A stretch of DNA of 64,000 bases from Phycisphaeraceae bacterium. Its GTDB lineage: Bacteria; Planctomycetota; Phycisphaerae; Phycisphaerales; Phycisphaeraceae. Each line of letters begins with the position of its first letter. The first letter of the stretch is position 1. A program made the translations under genes and the position numbers. The DNA lies in assembly GCA_028284155.1 (NCBI GenBank), contig JANQSF010000137.1:53236-117235 (forward strand), in the 5' to 3' direction. The notes beneath the pieces are model-generated. The model was given only the letters and a program-made list of their open reading frames with translations. It had not been told where the DNA came from and did not search any database. Below, one piece after another: positions 16,905 through 25,476 of the stretch.

Positions 16905-17129
16905 ATGAACAAACCGCAGCCACACCCCGACTCGCCAACGACCGCCGCCGGCGAGTGGGCCGGCTTCCTGGCGTTCGTCGGACCACTGGTCGCCATCGGC
17001 GGCGCGCTGGCCATGATCCGGCTCTGGCGGTTCGATTGGTTCTTTGCGGCGATGATCCCAATCGGGATCGCGCTCGCCATCTACGGAAACAAACGACGCA
17101 CCACGACGCCGGATCAGCCGCCAGAATAG
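16905..17129 (+). CDS. Small two-helix membrane protein
   Basis: 74 residues. Two hydrophobic helices (about 18-36, AGFLAFVGPLVAIGGALAM, and 42-60, DWFFAAMIPIGIALAIYG) are separated by a short basic loop (IRLWRF), with polar ends rich in Pro and Thr. No family is recognised. It is divergent from the prepilin gene and convergent with a sulfatase gene. The frame is short, so certainty is moderate, though the clean hairpin topology supports it. Confidence 0.6.
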   Translation: MNKPQPHPDSPTTAAGEWAGFLAFVGPLVAIGGALAMIRLWRFDWFFAAMIPIGIALAIYGNKRRTTTPDQPPE

Positions 17130-17199
17130 ACACGCCGCACAAGTGCACGTAGGCAACGGCGAGCCGACTCTCAAGGGTCGCCGCAGCCCCACGCCACCG

Positions 17200-18636
17200 T
17201 TACTTCGACGTCAAGGTTTTCGCGTCCTTCACAAAGCCCCGCTCGCGCACGCCGGCGCCCTTGCGATTGACTGCGTCGTCACCGAGGTCGGCCCGCGCGC
17301 GTTCGACGTGGGCCATGAGGCGTTTGACGACCTGCGGGTGTTCGGCCGCGACGTTCTTCGACTCGCCGATGTCGGATTCGAGGTCGTACAACTGGGCCGG
17401 CACGTCGCGGAACTTGCCGCGTTGCCTGCGGATCGGGTCGCGCCGCGCGATGTGCAGTTTCCACTGGCCGCTGCGCACGGCCTGGAGTCGGCCGCGGTAG
17501 TAGTAGAAGAACGCCTCGTGCGGCGAGGCAGCACCCTCGTCACCCAGCAGCAGCGGGCGGATGTCCTTGCCGTCGATGATGCGGTCGGTCGGCGCGGACG
17601 TGCCGGCCAGTTTGGCGAACGTCGGCAGCAGGTCCATACTTGTCGCCATCGCGTCAACCGAACGGCCCGCGGGGACCTTGCCGGGCCAACGCACGATCAT
17701 GGGCACACGCTGCCCGCCTTCCCACGTCGACCCCTTCGCGCCACGCAGCGGCGCGTTCGACGCGCCGTGACGCGTCGCGCCGCCGTTGTCGCTCATGAAC
17801 ACGACCACGGTGTTGCCGTCGACGCCCGCGTCCTTGAGCGACTTGAGAATCTGACCGGTCGACCAGTCGATCTCTTCGACCGTGTCACCCCACTTGCCGT
17901 TCTTGCTCTTGCCCGCGAACTGCTCGGACGCGTACTGCGGCCAATGCGGCATGGTGTGCGGAAGATAAAGAAAGAAGGGCCTATTGCTTGCGGCGCTCTT
18001 GTTGATGAACTTGATCGCCTCCTGCGTGTACCGCTTGGTCAGGTAACGCTGATCGGGCTCCTGCTCGATCACCTTTTCGTCGCGCATCAGCGGCAGTGGC
18101 GGGTAGCGATACGGCTTGGGCCGATCGGTCTGACCCATGTCGTTACTGAACGGCACGCCGAAGTACGAGTCAAAGCCCTGCCGGGTCGGCAGAAACGCCG
18201 GCTGATCGCCCAAGTGCCACTTGCCAACGATCGCCGTCGCATAACCTTTAGCTTTGAGTACCTCGGCAATCGTCACTTCCTTCGGACTCAGGCCGGTCTT
18301 GTTGCCCGGAAACAACACCCACCCGCCGACCTCGTTCTGGTGCAGGCCGACACGCTTGGGGTAGCAACCGGTCATCAACGACGAACGCGACGGCGAACAC
18401 ACGCCACTGGTCACATAGAACGACGTGAACTTCGTGCCCTGCTTGGCCATCGCGTCGAGGTTCGGCGTGCGGTGTTTCGTCGAGCCGAAGCAGCCGACAT
18501 CGGCATAGCCGAGATCGTCGCAGAAGATGATGACCAAGTTGGGTGGTGGGTCGGCGGCGAGAGTCGGCAATACCGATGCACACAAGACAACGGAGGCGAT
18601 GGCCAATTGAAGATGTCGTCCGAATGCAGCAAACAT
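17200..18636 (-). CDS. Secreted sulfatase (type I, Cys-type)
   Basis: 478 residues from the ATG at 18636, which has GGAG 9 nt upstream. The signal peptide ends PTLAA. Metal-binding Asp40-Asp41 are in LVIIFCDDLGYAD. The formylglycine motif is C80-S-P-S-R, followed by SSLMTGCYP. GKWHLGDQ (near 150), FFLYLPHTMPHWP (near 220) and VVFMSDNGG (near 278) complete the active-site frame. The last 100 residues contain the usual family sequence (QWKLHIARR, QLYDLESDIGES). The substrate is not predictable. It is 60 nt downstream of another sulfatase gene on the same strand, and the two may be co-transcribed. Confidence 0.92.
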   Translation of the reverse strand: MFAAFGRHLQLAIASVVLCASVLPTLAADPPPNLVIIFCDDLGYADVGCFGSTKHRTPNLDAMAKQGTKFTSFYVTSGVCSPSRSSLMTGCYPKRVGLHQNEVGGWVLFPGNKTGLSPKEVTIAEVLKAKGYATAIVGKWHLGDQPAFLPTRQGFDSYFGVPFSNDMGQTDRPKPYRYPPLPLMRDEKVIEQEPDQRYLTKRYTQEAIKFINKSAASNRPFFLYLPHTMPHWPQYASEQFAGKSKNGKWGDTVEEIDWSTGQILKSLKDAGVDGNTVVVFMSDNGGATRHGASNAPLRGAKGSTWEGGQRVPMIVRWPGKVPAGRSVDAMATSMDLLPTFAKLAGTSAPTDRIIDGKDIRPLLLGDEGAASPHEAFFYYYRGRLQAVRSGQWKLHIARRDPIRRQRGKFRDVPAQLYDLESDIGESKNVAAEHPQVVKRLMAHVERARADLGDDAVNRKGAGVRERGFVKDAKTLTSK

Positions 18637-18696
18637 GCCAATAGCTCCGGGTTGAGTGAATCCATCTCTCATCAAAGACAACATGCGAATACTCGA

Positions 18697-20184
18697 TCAC
18701 AATTGCCCCGCCCGCCGCGCGCCCGTACCGGTCATCTTCTTGGCTGAATCGCCAAGGTCCTTGCGCATCTCGTCAGCCAAAGCCTGCATGCGCTTGACGA
18801 TCTCGGCGTACTTGTCCTTTACGTCGGTCGTCTCGCCGATGTCGGATTCGAGGTCGAACAGGGCAAGGTCGATCTTCGCCTGCTGGTAGCCGTTCGGCTT
18901 GCCGCCCGTGCCGCCGGGCCGGCCGGCCATGGTGCGGTAGCCGTGCGGGAAGTGCAGCTTCCACTTGCCCATCCGCATGGCCTGCAACTGTCGGCCGTAG
19001 TAAAAGAAGTACGCCTCGTGCGGGCTCTTGGCGTCCTTTTCGCCCGCGATGATCGGCCAAATGTTCTTGCCGTCGATCTTGTGCTTCGGCAGGTCAGCGC
19101 CGATCAGGTGCGCGACGGTCGGGAGGATGTCGATCGTCATCGCGGGCGTCGCGGTCTTCGTGCCGGCCGGCACCTTGCCCGGCCACCACATGACGCACGA
19201 CTCGCGGCAGCCGCCGTCGAACATCGTGCCCTTGCCCTCGCGCAGCGGCTCGGCCGAACCCGCGTGGTCGCCGTAGCTCAGCCACGGGCCGTTGTCGCTG
19301 GTAAAGATGACCAGCGTGTTGTCGTCGAGCTGGTGCTTGCGCAGCGTGTCGAGGATTCGGCCAACAGACCAGTCGACCTCCATCATCACGTCGCCGAACA
19401 GCCCGCGCTTGCTCTTGCCTTTGAACTTGTCCGACACGTACAGCGGGACATGCACCATCGAGTGCGGCAGGTAGACGAAGAACGGGCGGTCTTTGTTCTT
19501 CTCGATGAACTGCACAGCCCGTTCGGTGTACTGCGTCGTCAGTTGCTCCTGGTCTTTGCCCGAGACCTTCGGGTTGACGACCTTGTTGCCGTCGACCAGC
19601 GGCAGGTGCGGCCAACGCTTGAGCCGTTGCTCCATCGGCAGGTGCATGACGTTCGGATGGTACGGCCACATGTCATTGGAATAGGGCAGGCCGAAGTAGT
19701 CGTCGAACCCGTGCTGCATGGGCAGGAACTTTTCGTGGTGACCCAGATGCCACTTGCCGTAACACGCCGTCGCGTAGCCCTTCTGCTTGCAGATCTCGGC
19801 GATCGTGACTTCGTCCGGGTTGATGCCGTAGCGAGCCTTCGGCCCAAGCGCCCCAAAGATGCCGACGCGCACGTTGTAGCACCCGGTCAGCAACCCCGCG
19901 CGACTCGCGCTGCAAACGGCCTGCGTGACGTAGAAGTCGGTGAAGACTCGGCCCTCTTTGGCCATGCGGTCCAGGTGCGGCGTCGTGTAGCCCGGCAGGC
20001 CGCCCTTGGGCGCGAACGGGCCGATGTCGGCGTAGCCCATGTCGTCCATGAAGATGACGACGATGTTGGGCGGACGGTCCGCGGCGGCGGCGACGTCTAC
20101 AAACGCGGACGCCGAAAGATGCACGATCGCGGCAAAGACAAAGCAGAGCAACATGCTGACAGGTTGGCGGTGATGTGTGTTCAT
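18697..20184 (-). CDS. Secreted sulfatase with C-S-A-S-R maturation motif
   Basis: 495 residues from the ATG at 20184; the frame is open to 20328, but the signal peptide (about 1-35, ending DVAAA) fits this start. Metal-binding residues are in IVVIFMDDMGYADIG. The maturation motif is C91-S-A-S-R, with Ala in place of the usual Pro. Formylglycine-generating enzyme prefers CxPxR, while radical-SAM anSME also accepts Ala at this position, so a different maturation route is possible. GKWHLGHH, FFVYLPHSMVHVP and VIFTSDNGP are all present, which suggests an active enzyme. It precedes the sulfatase at 17200-18636. Confidence 0.9.
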   Translation of the reverse strand: MNTHHRQPVSMLLCFVFAAIVHLSASAFVDVAAAADRPPNIVVIFMDDMGYADIGPFAPKGGLPGYTTPHLDRMAKEGRVFTDFYVTQAVCSASRAGLLTGCYNVRVGIFGALGPKARYGINPDEVTIAEICKQKGYATACYGKWHLGHHEKFLPMQHGFDDYFGLPYSNDMWPYHPNVMHLPMEQRLKRWPHLPLVDGNKVVNPKVSGKDQEQLTTQYTERAVQFIEKNKDRPFFVYLPHSMVHVPLYVSDKFKGKSKRGLFGDVMMEVDWSVGRILDTLRKHQLDDNTLVIFTSDNGPWLSYGDHAGSAEPLREGKGTMFDGGCRESCVMWWPGKVPAGTKTATPAMTIDILPTVAHLIGADLPKHKIDGKNIWPIIAGEKDAKSPHEAYFFYYGRQLQAMRMGKWKLHFPHGYRTMAGRPGGTGGKPNGYQQAKIDLALFDLESDIGETTDVKDKYAEIVKRMQALADEMRKDLGDSAKKMTGTGARRAGQL

Positions 20185-20326
20185 CTTCGTGACTCTCGGC
20201 AGGACAGGGTGCAAGGAAGCCCGGTTGGGGCAAGAAGGCGAGACCACACGGTACAGATCCATGAGCGACGCCCGAGTGGACCGCGGACCACCATCATACA
20301 ATTCCCCGAACGATGGAGGCTTCGGC

Positions 20327-20944
20327 ATGCCCGAGTGTCATCGCACAGGCCAATGTATCGAACTGCCGGTCGGCGTTGAGTTGCGTTGGCCGAAACGTTG
20401 TGTGGTTTGCCATGAACCCTGCGACGAGTTTGACACCACGATCCCGCCCGACAACGACCTCGACATCAGACGCCCGTGGCGGCGTTGCCCCGAACCGCCA
20501 CAGGCGATCCGCATCCACAGTGCGTGCGTGCGGCCCCTGCAGGATGCAAGGACGCAGGAACAAGCGCACACGATCGTGGCTCTGATTCCTGCGTTCCTGA
20601 TCGGGTTTGTCGCCTGCATCAGGCTGGCAGACACCTTTTGGCAGTGGTTCCTAGCAGACATGGTCGCTCTGGTCGTTTGTATACTGATCTTTGGACTGCT
20701 ACGCCTCTTCGCGCGTCGCCGATTCATCTACAACTACGACGCCCGTCAGCAAACGTGGACGTTCTACTTCCTCGACGCAGAGTATGCCCGCGAGATGGAG
20801 GCACTCAATCGCGACGACGCGTCGCCCGATGTCGACTTTGGGCCGCTGGAATTGCGAAGCCGCGTCGATTCGCCAGACGCGGCAGGGGCCACCGTTCCCG
20901 GCATTCGTACCGTCCGTGCCCGGCCACCCCGCTCCCGCGCTTGA
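20327..20944 (+). CDS. Hypothetical membrane protein with N-terminal Cys motif
   Basis: 205 residues. The ATG at 20327 has a strong ribosome binding site (GGAGG, 7 nt upstream). The longer frame open to 20177 would overlap the start of the divergent sulfatase gene. The N-terminal part has RCVVCHEPCDEF, a C-x2-C-x3-C cluster that may bind metal, with a further Cys pair later (RCPEP, SACVRPL). Two hydrophobic segments follow (TIVALIPAFLIGFVACIRL and FLADMVALVVCILIFGLL), then a basic stretch and a soluble tail. No family is recognised. It is upstream of the GbsR-type regulator by 58 bp and might belong to its regulon. Confidence 0.7.
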   Translation: MPECHRTGQCIELPVGVELRWPKRCVVCHEPCDEFDTTIPPDNDLDIRRPWRRCPEPPQAIRIHSACVRPLQDARTQEQAHTIVALIPAFLIGFVACIRLADTFWQWFLADMVALVVCILIFGLLRLFARRRFIYNYDARQQTWTFYFLDAEYAREMEALNRDDASPDVDFGPLELRSRVDSPDAAGATVPGIRTVRARPPRSRA

Positions 20945-20965
20945 CTCTCCCACCACTACCGCCTA

Positions 20966-20981
20966 TTCTGTAACGACAGAA
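20966..20981. promoter_or_regulatory. Candidate operator ahead of the GbsR-type regulator gene
   Basis: TTCTGT-AACG-ACAGAA is a perfect 6-bp inverted repeat with a 4-nt centre, 21 bp ahead of the regulator ATG. Its position and symmetry suit autoregulation by a dimeric winged-helix protein. There is no second copy to compare with, so the role is inference. Confidence 0.4.
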
Positions 20982-21002
20982 ATAACCGTAAAGGCGGCCG
21001 AC

Positions 21003-21533
21003 ATGGAACACCTCACACCCGTCCAGCAGAAGTTCGTCCTCCACTGGGGCGAGATGGGCACGCGCTGGGGCGTCAACCGGACGGTCGCGCAGATCCACGC
21101 CCTGCTCTACATCTGGCCGGACCCGCTCAACGCCGAGCAGATCTGCGAGTTGCTCAGCGTCGCGCGGTCGAACGTGTCGACCAGCCTGCGCGAGCTGCAG
21201 AACTGGGGCATTGTCCGCGTCGTCCACGTCATGGGCGATCGGCGGGACCACTTCGAGTCGATGAAGGACGTCTGGGAGATGTTCCAGGTCGTCATGGACG
21301 AGCGCAAACGGCGGGAGATCGACCCGACGATCGCCCTGCTGCGCGAGTGCGTCGACGAGGCCGGCCGAGCCAAGCGCGACGCGGAGTCTCACAAACGGCT
21401 GAAGAACCTGCTCGACTTTTTCGAGTCGATGAACGACTGGTACGCGCAGATGCGCGCCCTGCCCAGCGGGGCCGTCGCCCGGTTCGTGAAGATGGGCAGC
21501 AAGGTGCGCCGGATGCTGGGTCTGGCGTCGTGA
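21003..21533 (+). CDS. GbsR/MarR-family transcriptional regulator
   Basis: 176 residues from the ATG at 21003, with AAGG upstream. The opening LTPVQQKFVLHWGEMGTRWG is typical of GbsR-like regulators, followed by a winged helix-turn-helix: LYIWPDPLNAEQICELL, then SVARSNVSTSLRELQ as the recognition helix, and WGIVRVVHVMGDRRDHFE as the wing. The C-terminal helices (from about residue 105) are for dimerisation. GbsR itself senses choline in Bacillus, but distant members regulate membrane and stress genes. It is the first gene of the set reaching to 26424 and probably controls it. A symmetric sequence lies just upstream. Confidence 0.88.
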   Translation: MEHLTPVQQKFVLHWGEMGTRWGVNRTVAQIHALLYIWPDPLNAEQICELLSVARSNVSTSLRELQNWGIVRVVHVMGDRRDHFESMKDVWEMFQVVMDERKRREIDPTIALLRECVDEAGRAKRDAESHKRLKNLLDFFESMNDWYAQMRALPSGAVARFVKMGSKVRRMLGLAS

Positions 21534-21607
21534 CGGTGAGCGCGGCGCGCGTGCGCCACGCAACGAACGCTCTCTTTTTTTGGGACCTTATTTCGGAGAT
21601 TCCAGAA

Positions 21608-22672
21608 ATGACCGACACAGCCGACAGAACGGAGGCCGCCGACACGGCCGGGACGACGCCGCGACGCGTCGCCATCACCGGCGGCACGGGGTTCGTCGGC
21701 GGCCACCTGGCGCGGCGACTCGTGGCCGAGGGGCATCACGTCGTCCTGATCGCGCGCGGCGTCGACCGGCGTGACACGGCGATCCGTGATCTGCCGGGTG
21801 TGACGTTTGTGGCTTGTCAGTTGAACGACAACCAGGAGCTGGCACGCGCGTTCGCCGGCTGCGACGCGGTCGCGCACTGTGCGGGGATCAACCGCGAAGT
21901 CGGCGGTGTGACATACGAACAGGTGCACGTCGAGGGCACGCGTCACGTGGTCGACGCGGCCGAACAAGCGGGCGTTCGTCGGCTGGCGCTGGTCAGTTTC
22001 CTACGTGCCCGCCCCGGCATGACCGCCCCCGCCCCCGGATCGGGCTACTTCGAGTCGAAGTGGCGGGCTGAGCAGATCGTGCGCGCGTCGGGCCTGGACT
22101 ACACCGTCCTCAAGTGCGGCGTGATCTACGGCCGAGGCGACCACATGCTCGACCACCTGAGCCACGCGTTTCATTCGTTTCCCGTGTTCGGCTTCGTCGG
22201 TTACCGCGATCAACACATCGCGCCTGCCGCCGTCACCGACGTGGTGCGCGTGCTCCGGGCGGCGTTGATCGAAGAGCGGTTGACGCGCAAGACCGTGCCG
22301 GTCGTCGGCCCGGACAGCTTGACACTGCGCGACGCCGTCCGGCAAGTCGCGCGCGTCGTCGGACGCAAGCCCATCTACATGCGGCTGCCGGTCTGGAGCC
22401 TTTACGCGATGGGCTGGGTGCTGGAACGCATGATGAAGACGCCGATGGTTTCGACGGCCCAAGTTCGGATGCTCAGCGAGGGCATCACGCGCACGGACGA
22501 CCTGCCGATCGCGTTGGACGCGTTGCCCGACGACCTTCAGCCCAGCACGCTGTTTACCGACAGCGCGATCCGCGCAGGACTGCCCGAGCCGGGGCGATTC
22601 GGCCTGCGCGATTGCCGTTGCGTCGACCGGTGTCTGGGTCGGTTCGGACGGGTCGAGAGTGCGGGGACGTAG
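21608..22672 (+). CDS. NAD(P)-dependent epimerase/SDR, NDUFA9-like
   Basis: 354 residues from the ATG at 21608, which has GGAG about 9 nt upstream. The N-terminal Rossmann motif is VAITGGTGFVGGHLARRL (about 20-37), with acid-poor adaptation LIARG at the end of the second strand, pointing to NADP preference. Later landmarks: CDAVAHCAGINRE, GSGYFESKWRAEQIVRASG (with the conserved Lys of extended-SDR YxxxK-type proteins), and YTVLKCGVIYGRGDHM. The C-terminal part (residues 250-354) resembles the NDUFA9/YbjT-like group that binds NAD(P) without clear catalysis. It belongs to the operon led by the GbsR-type gene. Confidence 0.85.
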   Translation: MTDTADRTEAADTAGTTPRRVAITGGTGFVGGHLARRLVAEGHHVVLIARGVDRRDTAIRDLPGVTFVACQLNDNQELARAFAGCDAVAHCAGINREVGGVTYEQVHVEGTRHVVDAAEQAGVRRLALVSFLRARPGMTAPAPGSGYFESKWRAEQIVRASGLDYTVLKCGVIYGRGDHMLDHLSHAFHSFPVFGFVGYRDQHIAPAAVTDVVRVLRAALIEERLTRKTVPVVGPDSLTLRDAVRQVARVVGRKPIYMRLPVWSLYAMGWVLERMMKTPMVSTAQVRMLSEGITRTDDLPIALDALPDDLQPSTLFTDSAIRAGLPEPGRFGLRDCRCVDRCLGRFGRVESAGT

Positions 22673-22705
22673 CGACAGTACAACCGGTCGGACAGGGGTA
22701 CGGCG

Positions 22706-23587
22706 ATGACGGCCACAGCTCACATGACTGGACGGATCAGCGACACGGCACGGGCGCGCCTGCTGCGCGACGAACGCGGCCCGATGCTGGTCAACGACTG
22801 GCTCGAAGCCGTTTTCATTCACCTCGAATGCGACGCGGACGCCTTGCAACCGCACGTGCCCTACCCGCTCGACCTACACCAGGGGCGGGCGTTTGTGAGT
22901 CTGGTCGCGTTTACGATGCGCCGGCTGCGCCTGGCGCGCGGCGGCCGACTGGTACGCTGGGCGACCGCGCCGTTTGACAACCACGGCTTTCTCAACGTCC
23001 GCGCGTATGTCAAACACAACGACGAGCCCGGCATCTACTTCCTGGCTGAGTGGCTACCCAACGCGCTGAGTGTGCTCGTCGGCCCGCGCATGTTCGGCCT
23101 GCCCTACCGATTCGGGCGTTTAGATTACGAGCACGACGGTAACGCGCGCACATTCGACGGCGAAGTCGCGGCTCGTGGCGGCGCGGGCCGGCTGCACTAC
23201 ACCGCACGTGGCAACGCGGCAGACACCTTGCAACCTTGCGATGAGCCGTCGCTGACCTCGTTCTTGCTCGAACGCTACACCTGCTTCACCGAGCGGCGCG
23301 GCGTGCGCCGTCGCTTCCGCGTGTGGCATGAGCCTTGGCCACAGGTTCCGATCGACGCCACGTTGCACGACCGGTCGCTGTGCGACCTGACCGGTGACTG
23401 GGCGCTCGACGCGCACGTCGTTTCGGCGCACTACTCGCCAGGTGTCGAGGACGTCTGGATCGGCAGACCGCTGTGCATCGAAGGCCCGGCTTGCGCGACG
23501 ACCTGGCAGGCACCGGACCCCCGCCCCCGGAAGGATCCCCGCCTCCCCCGAACTGACCCCGGCCCGCAGAATGGCGATACCGTGTGA
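22706..23587 (+). CDS. DUF2071 (YqjF-like) protein
   Basis: 293 residues, start supported by AGGGG at 7 nt. The family belongs to the acetoacetate decarboxylase-like fold. Typical sequences are LVNDWLEAVFIHLECDADAL near the N-terminus, LNVRAYVKHNDEPGIYFLAEW (about 95-115), and MFGLPYRFGRLDYEHDG (about 130-146). The late part (FLLERYTCFTERRG, VWHEPWPQ) is also as in the family. Function is unknown, and it is soluble. It overlaps the next gene by one base, which shows tight coupling with the acyltransferase-like protein. Confidence 0.85.
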   Translation: MTATAHMTGRISDTARARLLRDERGPMLVNDWLEAVFIHLECDADALQPHVPYPLDLHQGRAFVSLVAFTMRRLRLARGGRLVRWATAPFDNHGFLNVRAYVKHNDEPGIYFLAEWLPNALSVLVGPRMFGLPYRFGRLDYEHDGNARTFDGEVAARGGAGRLHYTARGNAADTLQPCDEPSLTSFLLERYTCFTERRGVRRRFRVWHEPWPQVPIDATLHDRSLCDLTGDWALDAHVVSAHYSPGVEDVWIGRPLCIEGPACATTWQAPDPRPRKDPRLPRTDPGPQNGDTV

Positions 23588-24534
23588 TGCAACACGCGCT
23601 GAGCCATCATGCAGCAATGAACGACCCGCAACGACGGCGTGCGCGATGGCTGCGGCGAGTGCCGCCGATCGTCGCGTGGCTGCCGCTGGCCATCCTGCCT
23701 GCGGCCGTTGGAGTCATCGGCTGGTCGTGGACGGGATGGGTTTACATGTGGGCGTTGTGCGGGGCGCTCTACGTCGGTTGCAAGTGGCTGACGCTGACCG
23801 ACGCGTTGCGAACCGGTGTGACGACAAACACCCGGCGCACATTGGGCTACCTGTTGGCGTACCCGGGCATGAACGCCGAGCGATTCCTCGAAACACGCCG
23901 CGGCGCCAGCGTGCCTCTTCCGCGCGTCAGCGACTGGTTGGCCGCGCTAATCAAGATTACAGCCGGCGCCGCAATGCTCTGGGGTGTCGCGCCGCGCATC
24001 CAAACAGACTCACTCGTCCTGATCGGCTGGATCGGCATGGTCGGCATCATCCTGATGCTGCACTTCGGCCTGTTCGACCTGATCGTTTTCGCGTGGCGAA
24101 GCGCGGGCATCGACGCGCAGCGTGTCATGCTCGAACCGGCGCGGTCCACATCGCTAGGCGAGTTCTGGGGGCGACGCTGGAACACGGCGTTCCGCGACCT
24201 GGCGCACCGCTACGCGTTCCGCCCACTGGTGCGCAAGATCGGGCTGCGCGGCGCGGTGTTCGCAGGTTTCGTGGCTTCGGCCGTCGTGCACGACCTGTCG
24301 ATCTCCCTGCCCGCGCACGCGGCGTTCGGCCTGCCCTCAGCCTACTTCCTACTACAAGGAGCAGCCGTCCTGTTCGAGCGCACGGCAGTTGCCAAACGAC
24401 TTGGGCTCGGTCGTGGCTTTCGAGGTTGGCTGTTCGTCGCCGTCGTCACGCTTGGCCCCGCCTTCTGGCTGTTCCACCCGCCGTTCGTCGAACGTGTCAT
24501 CGTCCCGTTAATGCGCGCGGTCGGCGCGTTGTGA
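23587..24534 (+). CDS. MBOAT/wax-synthase-like membrane acyltransferase
   Basis: 315 residues from the ATG at 23587 (overlapping the TGA of the previous gene); a GTG at 23584 and an ATG at 23617 are alternatives. About seven or eight transmembrane segments. The decisive part is SLGEFWGRRWNTAFRDLAHR (about residues 194-213), which matches the FWGRRWH-type motif of plant and bacterial wax synthase-like MBOAT_2 proteins. It is followed by ASAVVHDLSI near residue 238, with the conserved membrane His. The family transfers acyl groups from acyl-CoA to alcohols or sterols. In the operon with an SDR and an epimerase, a lipid-ester product is likely, but the substrate is unknown. Confidence 0.75.
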   Translation: MQHALSHHAAMNDPQRRRARWLRRVPPIVAWLPLAILPAAVGVIGWSWTGWVYMWALCGALYVGCKWLTLTDALRTGVTTNTRRTLGYLLAYPGMNAERFLETRRGASVPLPRVSDWLAALIKITAGAAMLWGVAPRIQTDSLVLIGWIGMVGIILMLHFGLFDLIVFAWRSAGIDAQRVMLEPARSTSLGEFWGRRWNTAFRDLAHRYAFRPLVRKIGLRGAVFAGFVASAVVHDLSISLPAHAAFGLPSAYFLLQGAAVLFERTAVAKRLGLGRGFRGWLFVAVVTLGPAFWLFHPPFVERVIVPLMRAVGAL

Positions 24535-24552
24535 TGCCAAAGGAGGTGTGCG

Positions 24553-24960
24553 ATGCAAACCCTTGACCTGCTCATCTTCGTCGGCGGCGTGATCCACCTG
24601 GGCATCCTCATCGCCAGCGGCTTGCTGCCCAAGGTGCTCGACTGGCGGAGCGAATTGGCCAAACTCAGTGCGCTGTCGCGACACGTCATCTGGGTGCACG
24701 GCGCGTACGTGACGTTGACGATCATCGCGTTCGGCCTGGCGTCGCTGCTGCTCACCGGCGAGTTGACCGGCGGCAGCCCGTTAGCCCGAGCGTTGTGCGG
24801 TTTCATCGCCGTGTTCTGGGGCATCCGCCTCGTCATCCAGTTCGGCCTGTTCGATGCTCGGCCGTACCTGACCAAGCCGTACCTCAAACTCGGCTACCAC
24901 GGGCTGACCGTCTGTTTCGCGTACTTCACGGGCGTGTACGGATGGGCGGCGGTCGCGTGA
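24553..24960 (+). CDS. Four-helix membrane protein (first of a related pair)
   Basis: 135 residues with an ideal ribosome binding site (AAGGAGGT, 6 nt from ATG). Four hydrophobic helices: 4-24, 48-70, 80-98 and 114-132. The motif HVIWVHGAYVTLTIIAFGLASL is followed by FWGIRLVIQFGLFD. The next gene has the same order (VHKIFISVTVVTFGVLTL, FWLIRCVMQATYY), so the two are related in sequence and probably form a hetero-oligomer. There is no known family name. It is part of the lipid-ester type operon. Confidence 0.78.
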   Translation: MQTLDLLIFVGGVIHLGILIASGLLPKVLDWRSELAKLSALSRHVIWVHGAYVTLTIIAFGLASLLLTGELTGGSPLARALCGFIAVFWGIRLVIQFGLFDARPYLTKPYLKLGYHGLTVCFAYFTGVYGWAAVA

Positions 24961-25003
24961 CGACACGCCATGAACGCCAACTGACATCACAAGGAAACTC
25001 ATC

Positions 25004-25429
25004 ATGACGGCCTTGCAACAAACACTCCTCATCGGGCTGATCGCCTTTGCCGTCGTGCAACTCGCGATCGCAACGACCAACCTGTTCCTGGTGCGCATTC
25101 TTGGCTGGCGCGAGGACATGAGGCGAATGCCGCCGCTGCTCAAAGAAGTCTTTCAGGTCCACAAGATCTTTATCTCCGTGACCGTTGTGACATTCGGCGT
25201 CCTGACACTTCGATTCGCGCGCGATATGGTCGAGCAGACGAACGACCTGGCGGTCTGGTTGGCGGCGGCGATCGGAATGTTCTGGCTCATTCGATGTGTG
25301 ATGCAGGCGACGTACTACAGTCCGAATCACTGGCGGGGCCAACTCGATCGCACGATTGTCCACATCGCGATGCTGGTCACGTTCGGACTGGGAGCAGCCG
25401 TGTACCTGGTGGCCGCCTTCGCAGTGTGA
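25004..25429 (+). CDS. Four-helix membrane protein (second of a related pair)
   Basis: 141 residues, ribosome binding site AAGGAAA. Four hydrophobic helices at about 9-28, 53-74, 84-101 and 118-139. It shares with the preceding gene the segment VHK/VHG...T..FG..LL and the FWxIR....Q pattern, so an ancient tandem duplication is likely. Divergence is large, which argues for distinct roles in a complex. No family name is known. Confidence 0.78.
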   Translation: MTALQQTLLIGLIAFAVVQLAIATTNLFLVRILGWREDMRRMPPLLKEVFQVHKIFISVTVVTFGVLTLRFARDMVEQTNDLAVWLAAAIGMFWLIRCVMQATYYSPNHWRGQLDRTIVHIAMLVTFGLGAAVYLVAAFAV

Positions 25430-25476
25430 CCGCATTCGATGCGGGCTGAACGACCAAGCACCAACCAGACCACGTC

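Noticed and set aside
17143..18747. 534-codon plus-strand open frame
   Set aside because: It is antisense to a clear sulfatase gene. Its protein is Arg/Val/Leu-rich without motifs, as expected from a GC-rich complementary frame.
18943..20379. 478-codon plus-strand open frame
   Set aside because: Antisense to the CSASR sulfatase, which has all family motifs.
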